Below, in pieces: positions 8,907-18,800 of a stretch of DNA of 64,000 nucleotides (its first letter is position 1; every line of letters begins with the position of its first letter). The notes beneath the pieces were generated by a model. That model was not told the origin of the DNA. It searched no databases and saw only the letters and a program-made list of their open reading frames with translations. The stretch comes from Sulfurimonas sp. (lineage in GTDB: Bacteria > Campylobacterota > Campylobacteria > Campylobacterales > Sulfurimonadaceae): positions 1 through 64,000 of the forward strand of contig JAABQD010000003.1 in NCBI GenBank assembly GCA_011391635.1. The letters run 5' to 3'. The position numbers and the translations under genes are program-made.

Positions 8907-10247
8907 ATGAAATTATTTGGAACTGATGGTGTGAGAGGTGAAGCTGGTTCTTATCTCAATGCTGAACTTGCCATGAAAGTTGCTATGGCAGCTGGGATAT
9001 ACTTTAAAAAACACTCAACAACGAATAAAATTTTGATAGGTAAAGACACAAGAAGAAGTGGCTATATGATTGAAAATGCAATTGTAAGTGGCTTGACTGC
9101 GATAGGATACGATGTAATTGAAATCGGACCAATGCCAACTCCAGCTATCGCTTTTATCACTGAAAATATGCGTTGCGATGCAGGAATTATGATTAGTGCT
9201 TCACATAACTCCTATGAAGATAATGGTATTAAATTTTTTGATGGGCATGGCAATAAACTTTCAAGTGATGTAGAAGAGGAAATCGAGGCAATTTACAAAG
9301 ATACAGAGGCTCTTCAAGATGCTCAGGTTACGGGCAAAAATATTGGTAAAGCAAAAAGAATCGATGATGTCATTGGCAGATATATTGTTCAGCTCAAAAA
9401 TTCATTTCCTAGAGAGATATCACTCAAGGGAGTTCGTATAGTCTTGGACACGGCGAATGGAGCTGGATACAAGGTTGGACCAACAGTTTTGGAAGAGTTG
9501 GGTGCGGATATTATTGTACTGCATAATAAGCCAGATGGCTTTAATATCAATGAAGCATGTGGGGCATTGCATACAAAAGACCTTTGTGAGGCAGTTGTAA
9601 AATATCGGGCAGATTTGGGTATCGCTCTGGATGGTGATGCTGATAGACTTGTTGTAGTCGATGAAAACGGAGAAATTGTTGATGGAGATCAGCTTCTTGG
9701 TGCTTTAGGTGCATATATGCATAAAGAGGGGAGTTTAAAAGGAGGCGGTATTGTTGCAACAGTGATGAGCAATCAAGCACTGGAAGATTACATGCAAAGC
9801 CAAGGACTTCAGCTATTTCGCTCCGATGTAGGTGATAAAAATGTTTTAGAAATTATGAAAAAAGAGAAAATAAATTTTGGTGGAGAACAGAGTGGGCATG
9901 TTATCATCAGTGATTATGCAAAAACAGGAGATGGGCTTGTAAGTGCATTGCAAGTTTTGGCACTACTTATTCACACAAAACAAAAAGCATCGAAGGTGCT
10001 TCGTCCTTTCAAACTCTATCCGCAAAAATTGGTCAATATAAAAATTGCAGTAAAAAAACCACTTGATACGATAGAAGGTTTGGATGAAAAACTAAGAGAG
10101 CTAGAGAGTAAAAATATTCGCCATCTTATTCGTTACTCAGGCACAGAAAACAAATTAAGAATTTTGTTAGAGTGTCGCGATGCAAAGGCGATGAATTTCC
10201 ACATGCCACTTATGGTTGAATTTTTTCAAAAAGCTTTAAATGCATAG
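8907..10247 (+). CDS. glmM: Phosphoglucosamine mutase
   Basis: GlmM converts glucosamine-6-phosphate to glucosamine-1-phosphate for UDP-GlcNAc, peptidoglycan and LPS synthesis. The 446-aa product begins [12 protein letters not shown], has the phosphoserine loop ISASHNS (Ser99), the Mg-binding DGDADR, the sugar-binding GGEQSGH and the phosphate-binding [10 protein letters not shown] near the C-terminus. All four alpha-D-phosphohexomutase domains are present. The end overlaps lspA by eight bases. The last 50 bases carry one copy of the 13-bp motif. Confidence 0.97.
   Translation: MKLFGTDGVRGEAGSYLNAELAMKVAMAAGIYFKKHSTTNKILIGKDTRRSGYMIENAIVSGLTAIGYDVIEIGPMPTPAIAFITENMRCDAGIMISASHNSYEDNGIKFFDGHGNKLSSDVEEEIEAIYKDTEALQDAQVTGKNIGKAKRIDDVIGRYIVQLKNSFPREISLKGVRIVLDTANGAGYKVGPTVLEELGADIIVLHNKPDGFNINEACGALHTKDLCEAVVKYRADLGIALDGDADRLVVVDENGEIVDGDQLLGALGAYMHKEGSLKGGGIVATVMSNQALEDYMQSQGLQLFRSDVGDKNVLEIMKKEKINFGGEQSGHVIISDYAKTGDGLVSALQVLALLIHTKQKASKVLRPFKLYPQKLVNIKIAVKKPLDTIEGLDEKLRELESKNIRHLIRYSGTENKLRILLECRDAKAMNFHMPLMVEFFQKALNA
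10197..10209 (+). repeat. Dispersed motif copy near the end of glmM (FHMP frame)
   Basis: TTCCACATGCCAC, mismatch only at the last base. It encodes FHMP close to the GlmM C-terminus, outside the recognised catalytic motifs. Confidence 0.85.
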
Positions 10248-10695
10248 CTCTTTATTTCGTCTAATTACAATATTGTTTGTGACCCTTGGTCTGATATTTG
10301 TAATTGATCAAAATATAAAAATGCTTTTTGTTGATGGGTTTCGTCTCTACACAGAGTGTATAGATTTGATTTTGGTTTACAACAAGGGCGTTGCATTTTC
10401 AATGTTCTCTTTTTTGGATGAATCTCTCAAATATATACAGTTGGTCATGGTAAGTGGAGTCTTCATTTATATTATTTCACTCAAAAAAGTTTGTTATGCA
10501 ATTCCTGCAGGATTGATGCTTGGTGGTGCATTTTCAAACATTTATGATCGATTTATTCATGGTGGTGTTGTTGATATGGTCTATTGGCATTGTGGATTTA
10601 ACTTCGCTGTATTTAATTTTGCTGATGTCATGATTGATGTGGCAGTCGCATGGATACTTCTGCTAAATTTTCGACCAAAGCTTTGTAAAAGCTAA
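10240..10695 (+). CDS. lspA: Lipoprotein signal peptidase (signal peptidase II)
   Basis: LspA is an inner-membrane aspartyl protease that removes the signal peptide from prolipoproteins after lipidation. The 151-aa protein has four predicted membrane helices. The two catalytic aspartates sit in [14 protein letters not shown] and FNFADV, and the family's YNKGVAFS motif is also present. Length is normal. It starts inside the end of glmM (8-base overlap), so it is likely co-translated with it. Confidence 0.94.
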   Translation: MHSSLFRLITILFVTLGLIFVIDQNIKMLFVDGFRLYTECIDLILVYNKGVAFSMFSFLDESLKYIQLVMVSGVFIYIISLKKVCYAIPAGLMLGGAFSNIYDRFIHGGVVDMVYWHCGFNFAVFNFADVMIDVAVAWILLLNFRPKLCKS

Positions 10696-10706
10696 TTAAA
10701 AGCACA

Positions 10707-10728
10707 TTTTTGGTAGTATTGCCAAAAA
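10707..10728 (+). terminator. Weak AT-rich hairpin after lspA
   Basis: TTTTTGG and CCAAAAA (7 bp) flank an 8-base loop, 11 bases after the lspA stop. The stem is AT-rich and has no T-run beyond it, so it may attenuate rather than stop transcription into tig. Confidence 0.35.
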
Positions 10729-10773
10729 TAATAGTTAAAAAACTAGAAACTTACTAAAAACTAAAGGAAATTG

Positions 10774-12075
10774 ATGGAAATCAAATCAAACAAAATCAAC
10801 ACTGCGAATGCCGAGATTAAAGCAACTATCTCAATGGATGAAGTAAATGCGAATGTAGAAAAAATCGCAAAAAGCTTAACAAAAACTGCTAAAATAGCTG
10901 GTTTTCGCAAGGGTAAAGTTCCAGTAGCTACTGTAAAAAAACAGTATGGCGAAAGACTTGTTCAAGATGCAGAAGCAGAAGCTCTCCGTGATGTATTAAG
11001 CAAAGGTTTAGAAGAGATGAATATCTCAAATGACGCTTTAATCGGTGAACCTACTATCTCTCAATTTGATAAAGGTGCAGATAAAATTGAAGTAACTGTA
11101 AAACTTGCAATGCGTCCAGTGATTGAATTGGGTGATTATGCTTCTTTAGTAAAAGAGTTTGATAAACCAGCTGTGAGTGATGCAGATATTGATGAGAGAA
11201 TCAAAGGTTTGGCAGAAGCACAAGCTCCGCTTGTAGAAGTTGAGAAAAACCGTAAAATGGTTGAAGGTGATACTGCTGTTATCGATTTTGAAGGTTCTGT
11301 AGATGGCGAGCTTTTCCAAGGTGGCACTGCAAAAGATTTCGCACTTCGTTTGGGTTCTGGTCAGTTTATTCCAGGTTTTGAAGACCAAGTAATTGGTATG
11401 AAAAGAGATGAAGAAAAAGTGATTAAAGTAACTTTCCCAGAAAACTACGGTGGTAAAGAGTTAGCAGGGAAAGATGCTGAGTTTAAAGTAAAAGTAAATG
11501 CTATCAAAACAAAAGAAGCTGTAACGATTGACGATGCGTTGGCTAAAAAAATGCTTCCAGGTGAAGAAGATGCAACTTTAGAGACACTAAAAGCTCTAGT
11601 AAAAACTCAAATAGAAAATGAAGAACTTTCAAAACTTTACAATGATGAGTTAAAACCAGCTCTCTTAGAGCTTTTTGTTGAGACTTTTACATTTGACCTT
11701 CCAGAATTTGTTGTTGAGCAAGAAATAGACATGGCACTCAATAAAAAAGCTGGTAGTATGAGCGAAGAGGAGATTCAAGAGCTTCGTACAAGTGAAGAGA
11801 AATTAAATGCTCTTCGTGAAACTTTCCGTGATGATGCAACAAGAAGTGTAAAAGCGACATTTATTATTGATGCTTTAGCACAAGACCAAAATGTAAAAGT
11901 ACATGAGCAAGAAGTTATGCAAACTATCTACTATGAAGCGATGCAAATGGGTCAAGACCCACAACAAGCATATGAGCATTACAAAAAAGCAGGATATATT
12001 CCAGCTATTCAGATGTCAATGGTAGAAGATAGAGTTTTATCAGCACTTCTTAATCCAAAGATGAAAGAAGCGTAA
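10774..12075 (+). CDS. tig: Trigger factor, ribosome-associated chaperone
   Basis: Trigger factor binds the ribosome exit tunnel and shields nascent chains; its middle domain is an FKBP-type prolyl isomerase. The 433-aa protein has the ribosome-binding N-terminal domain with the signature loop GFRKGKVP (near residues 43-50), the FKBP domain (about 150-235, with [10 protein letters not shown] and GFEDQVIGM) and a long helical C-terminal domain. The track's first codon is TTG at 10771; I start at ATG 10774, five bases after AAGGA. clpP follows in four bases, a conserved pairing since both act in protein quality control. Confidence 0.97.
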   Translation: MEIKSNKINTANAEIKATISMDEVNANVEKIAKSLTKTAKIAGFRKGKVPVATVKKQYGERLVQDAEAEALRDVLSKGLEEMNISNDALIGEPTISQFDKGADKIEVTVKLAMRPVIELGDYASLVKEFDKPAVSDADIDERIKGLAEAQAPLVEVEKNRKMVEGDTAVIDFEGSVDGELFQGGTAKDFALRLGSGQFIPGFEDQVIGMKRDEEKVIKVTFPENYGGKELAGKDAEFKVKVNAIKTKEAVTIDDALAKKMLPGEEDATLETLKALVKTQIENEELSKLYNDELKPALLELFVETFTFDLPEFVVEQEIDMALNKKAGSMSEEEIQELRTSEEKLNALRETFRDDATRSVKATFIIDALAQDQNVKVHEQEVMQTIYYEAMQMGQDPQQAYEHYKKAGYIPAIQMSMVEDRVLSALLNPKMKEA

Positions 12076-12079
12076 GACT

Positions 12080-12670
12080 ATGAGCTATATTCCTTATGTA
12101 GTAGAGAAAACTGGACGCGGTGAGCGTTCATACGATATCTACTCTCGTCTTTTAAAAGATAGAATTGTTATGCTGAGTGGAGAGGTAAATGATTCTGTTG
12201 CCTCTTCAATCGTGGCACAATTTTTGTTTCTTGAAGCTGAAGATCCACAAAAAGATATCTACTTCTATATCAACTCTCCAGGTGGGGTTGTGACAGCGGG
12301 AATGGCTATTTATGATACCATGAACTATATTCGTCCAAATGTAGCGACAATATGTATAGGTCAAGCAGCATCTATGGGAGCTTTTTTACTTTGTAGTGGA
12401 CATAAAGGTAAAAGATATGCACTTCCACATGCCAGAATAATGATACATCAACCATTGGGTGGTGCTCGTGGTCAGGCAACGGATATTGCAATCCAAGCAA
12501 AAGAGATTCTTCGTATGAAAGCAGAACTCAATGAGTTGATTGCAAAAAATACAGGGCAAAGCGTAGAAACAATAGAAAGAGATACGGATCGTGATAATTT
12601 TATGAGTGCTGCCGAGGCACTTGAGTATGGCATGATTGACGAAGTTCTGGTCAAAAACGATAAAGAGTAG
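12080..12670 (+). CDS. clpP: ATP-dependent Clp protease proteolytic subunit
   Basis: ClpP is the serine protease core of ClpXP/ClpAP, degrading unfolded and tagged proteins in the cytosol. The 196-aa product has the catalytic triad at family positions: Ser98 in GQAASMGAF, His123 in ARIMIHQP and Asp172 in DRDNF. It sits four bases after tig and ten before the GGDEF-like gene, so the block tig-clpP-GGDEF-def looks like one operon. A copy of the 13-bp motif encodes LPHA, immediately before the active-site histidine strand. Confidence 0.97.
   Translation: MSYIPYVVEKTGRGERSYDIYSRLLKDRIVMLSGEVNDSVASSIVAQFLFLEAEDPQKDIYFYINSPGGVVTAGMAIYDTMNYIRPNVATICIGQAASMGAFLLCSGHKGKRYALPHARIMIHQPLGGARGQATDIAIQAKEILRMKAELNELIAKNTGQSVETIERDTDRDNFMSAAEALEYGMIDEVLVKNDKE
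12423..12435 (+). repeat. Dispersed motif copy in clpP (PHA frame)
   Basis: TTCCACATGCCAG, mismatch only at the last base. It encodes PHAR, next to the ClpP active-site histidine segment. Confidence 0.85.
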
Positions 12671-12679
12671 GACAAAGTT

Positions 12680-13723
12680 ATGCCAGAAGCTCATCAGAAA
12701 TCAAGCAATATCCAATACGCTGAACTTATGATGGATGATCCTACAAGTGATATGGAGAATTACGCAAGAGAAGTTTTGCGTAAACTCATCGATGATAATC
12801 TCCCTCCAACACCCAATAATTTTTCACTCTATTTTGATAGACTTTTAGAAGAAAAAAGTGACAATGTTCGTAAGCAGATACTCTCTATTCTTGAGCTTGA
12901 AGAGAATAATGATGATGAAAAATCAATTTTACTTGAGCAGAATCTCAAACAAGGTTTTTCTTCAATAAAAAATATTTTAAGTATAACAGTGAATTTATAT
13001 AAAAATATGGTTTTAATGACGAAAATTCTTGAAAAAAGAAAAGAGGAATTAGGCAATAAAAGCGAAATACAAACAGTATTGCTTGTTGTGAAAACTTTAG
13101 AAAATGATATTGCAAAGCTCAATGAGATTCTCAAAAAGCAAAGCTCTCAGATGAAAATATACTATGATGAAACAGCAGAAGTTGTCAAAAGAGTTGATAA
13201 TGAAACTATCTTTGATAATCAATACGGAGTTTATAATAAACGATATCTTTTATCAAAAATTGCACATGAGATTGATTTAATTAAGCAGTTTAAACATAAA
13301 AGTTCTCTGATTATGATTGAATTAGATTACAACCTCAAATCGAGTATAAAAAATGAAAAAGCTGTTGTTCTTATGACACGAACAATAGCTAGACTTCTTC
13401 TTAAAACTTCAAGAAGAAGTGATACAGTTGCACATTATGGCAATGGTGTTTTTGCGATGCTTTTAAAGCATACAGATATAGAGAGTGCTAAAAAAGCGAG
13501 TGAGAGATTGTGCGAGTTAGTTGCTAACAGCAATTTCTTTTTAGCAGAGCAAGAGATAAAACTTAAAATATCTATAGGTATTACAGATATAGATGTTGAC
13601 TATACAGTCGAAGAGATTATTGTAAGTGCAATCAGTGGTATTGAAAAAGCATATACAAATTTGGAAGCGGATTTCGCGGTTGTGTTGCGAGAACATAAAG
13701 AAAAAGAAGAAGAAAAGAGTTAG
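12680..13723 (+). CDS. Degenerate GGDEF-domain protein
   Basis: A 347-aa cytosolic protein. Residues about 1-170 are helical with a coiled-coil flavour (LEEKSDNVRKQIL and repeated KTLENDIAKLNEI). Residues about 180-330 fold like a GGDEF domain: FDNQYGVYNKRYLL, SSLIMIELDYN, SDTVAHYGNGVFAML and KISIGIT. The catalytic signature GG(D/E)EF is replaced by GNGVF, and the metal-site Asp of the first strand by Glu (ELDYN). I therefore expect no diguanylate cyclase activity, but perhaps GTP binding or a structural role. It sits between clpP and def, six bases before def. There are no membrane helices. Confidence 0.72.
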   Translation: MPEAHQKSSNIQYAELMMDDPTSDMENYAREVLRKLIDDNLPPTPNNFSLYFDRLLEEKSDNVRKQILSILELEENNDDEKSILLEQNLKQGFSSIKNILSITVNLYKNMVLMTKILEKRKEELGNKSEIQTVLLVVKTLENDIAKLNEILKKQSSQMKIYYDETAEVVKRVDNETIFDNQYGVYNKRYLLSKIAHEIDLIKQFKHKSSLIMIELDYNLKSSIKNEKAVVLMTRTIARLLLKTSRRSDTVAHYGNGVFAMLLKHTDIESAKKASERLCELVANSNFFLAEQEIKLKISIGITDIDVDYTVEEIIVSAISGIEKAYTNLEADFAVVLREHKEKEEEKS

Positions 13724-13728
13724 GTAGT

Positions 13729-14250
13729 ATGAATTTAAGTATAGTCGAATATCCCGATAGAAGATTGCGAGAAAAGTCTCTTAAGGTAGAGAGATTTGAT
13801 GCAGATTTGCATAAACTCTTAGATGCAATGTATCATATAATGATAGAGCACAATGGGATTGGGTTAGCAGCTATTCAAGTTGCACATGCCAAACAAGTTC
13901 TTATTTTGAATATTCCCCAAGAGGATGACGAACAGCCAAAAGATAACCTTATAGAGATGATTAATCCTGTTATTGTTTATCATGAGGGAGAAACAGTTTA
14001 TCAAGAGGGATGTTTGAGTGTTCCTAGCTTTTATGAAGATGTGATTCGTTATGAGAGTGTAACAGTAAACTTTCAAGATAGAGATGGAAATACAAAAACA
14101 CTTGAAGCCAATGGTCTTTTGAGTATTGCTATTCAGCATGAGATGGATCATCTTAAGGGTATTTTATTTATAGATAAACTCTCTTATGCAAGACGAAAAA
14201 AGTTTGAAAAAGAGTTCAAACGCGTTCAAAAAGAGAAAAAGAACTCATAA
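13729..14250 (+). CDS. def: Peptide deformylase
   Basis: Def removes the formyl group from the N-terminal methionine of new proteins using Fe(II) or another metal. The 173-aa product has the three family motifs: GIGLAAIQV (residues 43-51, Ile at a variable position), EGCLSVP with metal ligand Cys95, and QHEMDHLKG with His137, Glu138 and His141. It is a normal-length, active-looking enzyme. It lies at the end of the tig-clpP-GGDEF-def block, functionally consistent with protein maturation. Confidence 0.96.
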   Translation: MNLSIVEYPDRRLREKSLKVERFDADLHKLLDAMYHIMIEHNGIGLAAIQVAHAKQVLILNIPQEDDEQPKDNLIEMINPVIVYHEGETVYQEGCLSVPSFYEDVIRYESVTVNFQDRDGNTKTLEANGLLSIAIQHEMDHLKGILFIDKLSYARRKKFEKEFKRVQKEKKNS

Positions 14251-14252
14251 AT

Positions 14253-14280
14253 CTGACAATTTGTCATATTATTTTATACT
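14253..14280 (+). promoter_or_regulatory. Candidate promoter of the comM-like gene with an embedded palindrome
   Basis: CTGACA (14253-14258), 16 bases, then TATACT (14275-14280) resembles a sigma-70 promoter. The palindrome TGACAATTTGTCA (14254-14266) overlaps the -35 box and could be an operator. It may equally be a weak hairpin ending the def transcript. Confidence 0.35.
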
Positions 14281-14330
14281 CTTGGATTCACATGCTACTA
14301 TTTGATTTATTTAAATAGAAGGTAGCTCCT

Positions 14331-15839
14331 ATGAAAGTAGTTTTTTGTGCCACTTATGAGGGCATAGATGCTAAAGTTGTTCAAGTTGAATCTACGCTGA
14401 CTAAAGGTTTGCCCTCCTTTTCTATCGTTGGCATGGCATCTGCATCTATCACAGAAGCAAAAGAGCGAGTAAAATCGGCACTTTTGAGTAATAATTTTTC
14501 CTTTCCACCTAAACGCATCACTATAAACTTAGCTCCAAGTGATGTAAAAAAAGAGGGTTCGCAATTTGACCTTAGTATCGCTCTTATGATTGCTCTTGAT
14601 TATTTGGAGAGTGATTTTAGTGAATGGTTTGTTTTTGGAGAACTTGGACTTGATGGCAGTATCAAAGAGAATCTACAGCTTTATCCACTTATCTTGTCTC
14701 TTGCAAATCAAAAAATTATTAAAAAAGTAGTAGTTCCATATGACGCTCTAGCTAAACTCTCCAAAATACCAAATGTAGAATTTTATGGTGTTCGTGATTT
14801 AAATGAAGCGATAGAACTTTTAAAAAATCATGAAAATGCACAGCCAAGCATAGAACAGAGTGAAATAGCCTATCCATTTTATGAAATAGATGGCGAAAAA
14901 TATTACTATACAAAAGAGTATGAGGAAGATTTCATAGATGTAAAAGGGCAGGAAGTTGCCAAAAGAGCAGCTCTCATCAGTGCAGCAGGATTTCATAACA
15001 TCCTCTTTGAAGGAAGTCCAGGATGTGGAAAAAGTATGATTGCAAAGAGAATCCGCTATATTCTCCCACCTATGAATATCAATGAAATTCTTGACATCGC
15101 AAAACTCGATGCACTTGAGTCTAAAGAGCCACTCTTCAAACCCCACAGAAACCTAAGACATCCGCATCATACTTCCACTTTGGCAAGTGTTTTTGGAGGT
15201 GGTTCACATCGCGCTATGATTGGCGAAGTGGGACTTGCGAATGGCGGGATTTTATTTTTTGACGAACTTCCACACTTCTCAAAAAATATCTTAGAAGCAC
15301 TCCGCGAACCAATGCAAGATAATAAAATACGCATCTCACGCGTGAACTCAAAAATAGAATATCCGAGTGATTTTTTATTTATAGGTGCTATGAATCCATG
15401 TCCATGCGGAAATCTTCTCAATGAAAAGTTAGAGTGCAGATGCAGTGATTTAGAGGTGCAAAGATACAAAAACAGACTCTCCGACCCATTTCTTGACAGA
15501 ATAGATTTAACCGTAGTGATGCAGAGTGCAAATGCAGATGACAGCCCGAGTTTCAGTTCAAAAGAGTTTCACAAAAAAGTGGTAGAAGTGCATATATTTT
15601 CTAAAAATCGAGGACAAAAGAGCTTCAATGCAAAACTAAGTGATAGTGAAATAGAGAAGTTTTGTATATTGAGCGAGGAAGCAAAAGCGACTTTAGATAT
15701 GGCAATAAGCAGATTTACTCTCTCTTTTAGAGCAATTAAAAAGATACAAAAAGTAAGTCGTACTATTGCTGATTTGGAGAGTTGTGAGATTATACAAAAA
15801 GCACATATTTTAGAGGCTTTGAGTTATAGAAGAAGATAA
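14331..15839 (+). CDS. comM: ComM/YifB-family AAA+ helicase (Mg-chelatase-like)
   Basis: A 502-aa ATPase of the YifB/ComM family. ComM is a hexameric helicase that promotes branch migration of incoming DNA during natural transformation in Vibrio and Haemophilus. The N-terminal Lon-protease-like ChlI domain (about 1-170, GLPSFSIVGMASASITEAKERV) is followed by the Mg-chelatase AAA+ domain with Walker A GSPGCGKSM (about residue 230), ILFFDELPHF as Walker B, MNPCPCG with paired cysteines, and a C-terminal helical domain with the RAIKKIQKVSRTIADLE signature. Length is normal for the family. Its presence beside a candidate DNA-uptake motif is notable, although YifB homologues also occur in species not known to be competent. 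Confidence 0.88.
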   Translation: MKVVFCATYEGIDAKVVQVESTLTKGLPSFSIVGMASASITEAKERVKSALLSNNFSFPPKRITINLAPSDVKKEGSQFDLSIALMIALDYLESDFSEWFVFGELGLDGSIKENLQLYPLILSLANQKIIKKVVVPYDALAKLSKIPNVEFYGVRDLNEAIELLKNHENAQPSIEQSEIAYPFYEIDGEKYYYTKEYEEDFIDVKGQEVAKRAALISAAGFHNILFEGSPGCGKSMIAKRIRYILPPMNINEILDIAKLDALESKEPLFKPHRNLRHPHHTSTLASVFGGGSHRAMIGEVGLANGGILFFDELPHFSKNILEALREPMQDNKIRISRVNSKIEYPSDFLFIGAMNPCPCGNLLNEKLECRCSDLEVQRYKNRLSDPFLDRIDLTVVMQSANADDSPSFSSKEFHKKVVEVHIFSKNRGQKSFNAKLSDSEIEKFCILSEEAKATLDMAISRFTLSFRAIKKIQKVSRTIADLESCEIIQKAHILEALSYRRR

Positions 15840-15841
15840 GA

Positions 15842-15878
15842 TTTCCACATGCCAAGTTTGAATCTTGGCATGTGGAAA
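15842..15878. terminator. Perfect 15-bp inverted motif pair between comM and metH
   Basis: TTTCCACATGCCAAG and CTTGGCATGTGGAAA pair perfectly around the 7-base loop TTTGAAT. It starts three bases after the comM-like stop and ends five bases before the metH stop, so it serves both convergent genes. This is the cleanest example of the paired motif in the window. Confidence 0.9.
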
Positions 15879-15882
15879 CTAT

Positions 15883-18800
15883 TTACACATTATAATAAGT
15901 AGCATTTGGATGATAAACAACCAAAGCACTTGTGGACTGTTCAGGATGAATCTGGAAAGTTTCACTCAGCTCAATGCCGAACTCTTCGGGTTTGAGTAAA
16001 TCAAAAAGTGGACGGTTCAGCTCCAAATCTGGACAAGCTGCATACCCAAATGAGTATCTAGCACCTTGATATCTGTTCATCTGAACATCGCCGAGTTTGC
16101 TTCCTTCATTCTCTGAAATGTTCAAATCGAGTCGGATTTGTTTATGGACCATCTCTGCCAAAGCTTCGGCAAGTTCGACACCTAGACCGTGAAATTGATA
16201 ATACTCTGTGTAGTCTCCACGCTCATAAATCTCTCTCTCCGCTTCGCTAAGTTTTGCTCCTGCACTCACACAAGTAAGGGCAATCACATCGTGTCTTTCA
16301 GAGTGAAAAAAGTCACTCAAAGCACGGTGTGGAGCTTTGCTTTGGCGTGGAAAAGTAAATTTTGTTATAGCTCTTCCTATGGATTGTGCAAGCGGTTCGT
16401 GGTTGATTTCATCAGGTGCGTTGTACCCTTCGCTTTCATCAAAAATAAGCAGAGTATTATCATCACTGCGACACGGCCAGTAACCATAAATGATGGTCGG
16501 GTCAAAAAGATTTTCATCCAAAAATCTTTTTTTCAGTTTCTCATACGCAGGGTAAATTACTTCATTCATCTGTTTTTTATACGCCTCTTTTGTCATCCCT
16601 TTGGAGCTGTATCCCCAACGAGATTTGAAGAGAATTTTGTGATTCACCCATTCAAATGCCAACTCTTTTTGTGCACGGGTGAGTTTCATCTCTCTTCTTC
16701 CCCAAAACGGCGGAGTAGGAACTTTTACTTCACGACTTGGCATGTGGAGTTCGTGAAACGGCGGAATCACTATCTCTTTTTTCTCTTTTGTGATTTTTTC
16801 TTCATCATCTTTCCCATGCAAATCGGTATCGAAATTTCCTTTTTCAATTCTGCTCATAGCCGTCACACCATCAAAAGCATCTTTGCAGTAAAAGATAGGT
16901 CCATCATAAAAAGGTCGGCAAAAATCGTCTATAAATGCCCTTGTAAGTGCTGCTCCACCCAAAAGTACAGGTATAGCGATTCCCTCAGCTTTGAGCGCTT
17001 CAAGGTTTTCTTTCATCACTTGTGTTGATTTTACCAAAAGTCCGCTCATGCCGATTGCACTCGCATTGGACTCTTTGAGCGTTTTTACAAAGTTTTCCAA
17101 ATCTACTTTTATCCCAAGATTTATAACTTTGAAGCCATTGTTTGAGAGGATAATATCGACAAGATTTTTACCCACATCATGCACATCGCCCTTGACTGTT
17201 CCCAAAATCAGGGTCGTATCGACCGCTTTGTCTATTTTTGGCAGATAAGGGTTGAGATAATCAACAGTTTTTTTCATCGTCTCAGCACTTTGAAGTACGA
17301 ACGGCAACTGCATCTGTCCTGAGCCAAAAAGCTCGCCAACAACTTTCATCGCATCAATCAAAATCTCATTGACGATTTTCTCAGGTGCGATGGTTTTTCG
17401 TGCCTCTTCAACAAGGGGAATCATCCGCTCCTTATCGCCATCCATAAGAAGTTTTGCGATTTTCTCTTCATCGCTCATTGCCAAGTACGCCGCATCTTCC
17501 GCTACATTATCCACCGCTTCTTTGGTGCTGAAGTGTTCTATAAAAGTAAAAAGTGCCTCGCCATGTGGCTTGCGGTCAAAAATTAAATCATTACAAATCT
17601 CTTGGTCTTCTTTACTGATTTTATTTAAGGGAATGATATGTTGTACATTGATGATAACGCTTGTCAGTCCCGCTTCGATACAGTGATGCAAAAACATTGA
17701 GTTCAGGTAAGGTCGTGCATCTTTATCTAGTCCAAAAGAGATGTTTGAAAGTCCTAAAACTGCACCCACTTCTGGATGTCTTTTTCGTAGTTCACGGATG
17801 GCTTCGATAGTATTCATCCCCGCATCACGGTACTCTTCATCTCCACTTCCGAGTGTAAAGGTGAGTAGGTCAAAAACTAAATCTTGCGGATTGATACCGT
17901 GTTTTTGTGTCGCAAGGTCGTAAATACGCTCTGCGATTTCTATTTTTCTCTCTACTGTTTTTGCCATTCCGATTTCATCTATGGTCAGACAAACCAAAGC
18001 TGCACCATATTTTTTGGCGAGTTGACAAACCGCGTCAAACTTCTCTATCCCATCTTCAAGGTTCACAGAATTGATGATAGGTTTGCCACCGATGAGTTTT
18101 AAAGCCTCTTCCAGTGCGGGAGTCTGCGTCGAATCGGGCATAAGCGGAAGAGCCAATTTTTGAGAATAAAGGCTCATAACAGAGTTCATATCTTTTGTTT
18201 CATCGCGTCCTGCAAAACCGACACTCACATCTAAAACATGCGCACCCACACGAACTTGTTGCTGTCCAACACTCAAAGTCCCCTCATAATCTTCCGCCAA
18301 AAGAAGCTCGCGAAAGGCTTTTGAACCCGTTGCGTTACTTCGCTCTCCGATGAGAAGCGGGGCTGGTTCTTGCATAAGCGGTACGGTTGAAAAGAGTGAA
18401 GCAAGAGAGTTCGCCTGAGTTCCACATGCCGCCTTTGGCGTTTTGTTACTCACACGATTGACTAAAGCACGGATGTGTTGGGGTGTAGTTCCACAGCATC
18501 CACCCAAAAAGCTCACACCTCCAAAATCTAAAAATGCCTCTTGTTTATCTGCAAACTCTTCGGGTGCCATCGGATAGTAAGTGTGTCCCCCACGGTTTTG
18601 TGGAAGTCCTGCGTTGGCGTGAACGCTGATAGGTTTGCCCCAAAGTTCGCTGAGAGTTTTAACATGTTTGAGCACTTGTTCAGGTCCAGTTCCGCAGTTA
18701 AAACCAAGACTTAAAATGTCAAAAGGCTCCAAAATAGTCGCAATAGTTCCCGCATCAGTTCCGATAAGCATCGTTCCACTAAGCTCAATTGTGACGGAGA

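Noticed and set aside
13729-14250. Ile in GIGLAAIQ of Def as an inactivating change
   Set aside because: This position varies among active deformylases and all metal ligands and the catalytic Glu are intact.
16189-17028. 279-aa plus-strand ORF
   Set aside because: It is antisense to metH, Ser/Phe/Cys-rich with no recognisable domain; a shadow of the real gene.
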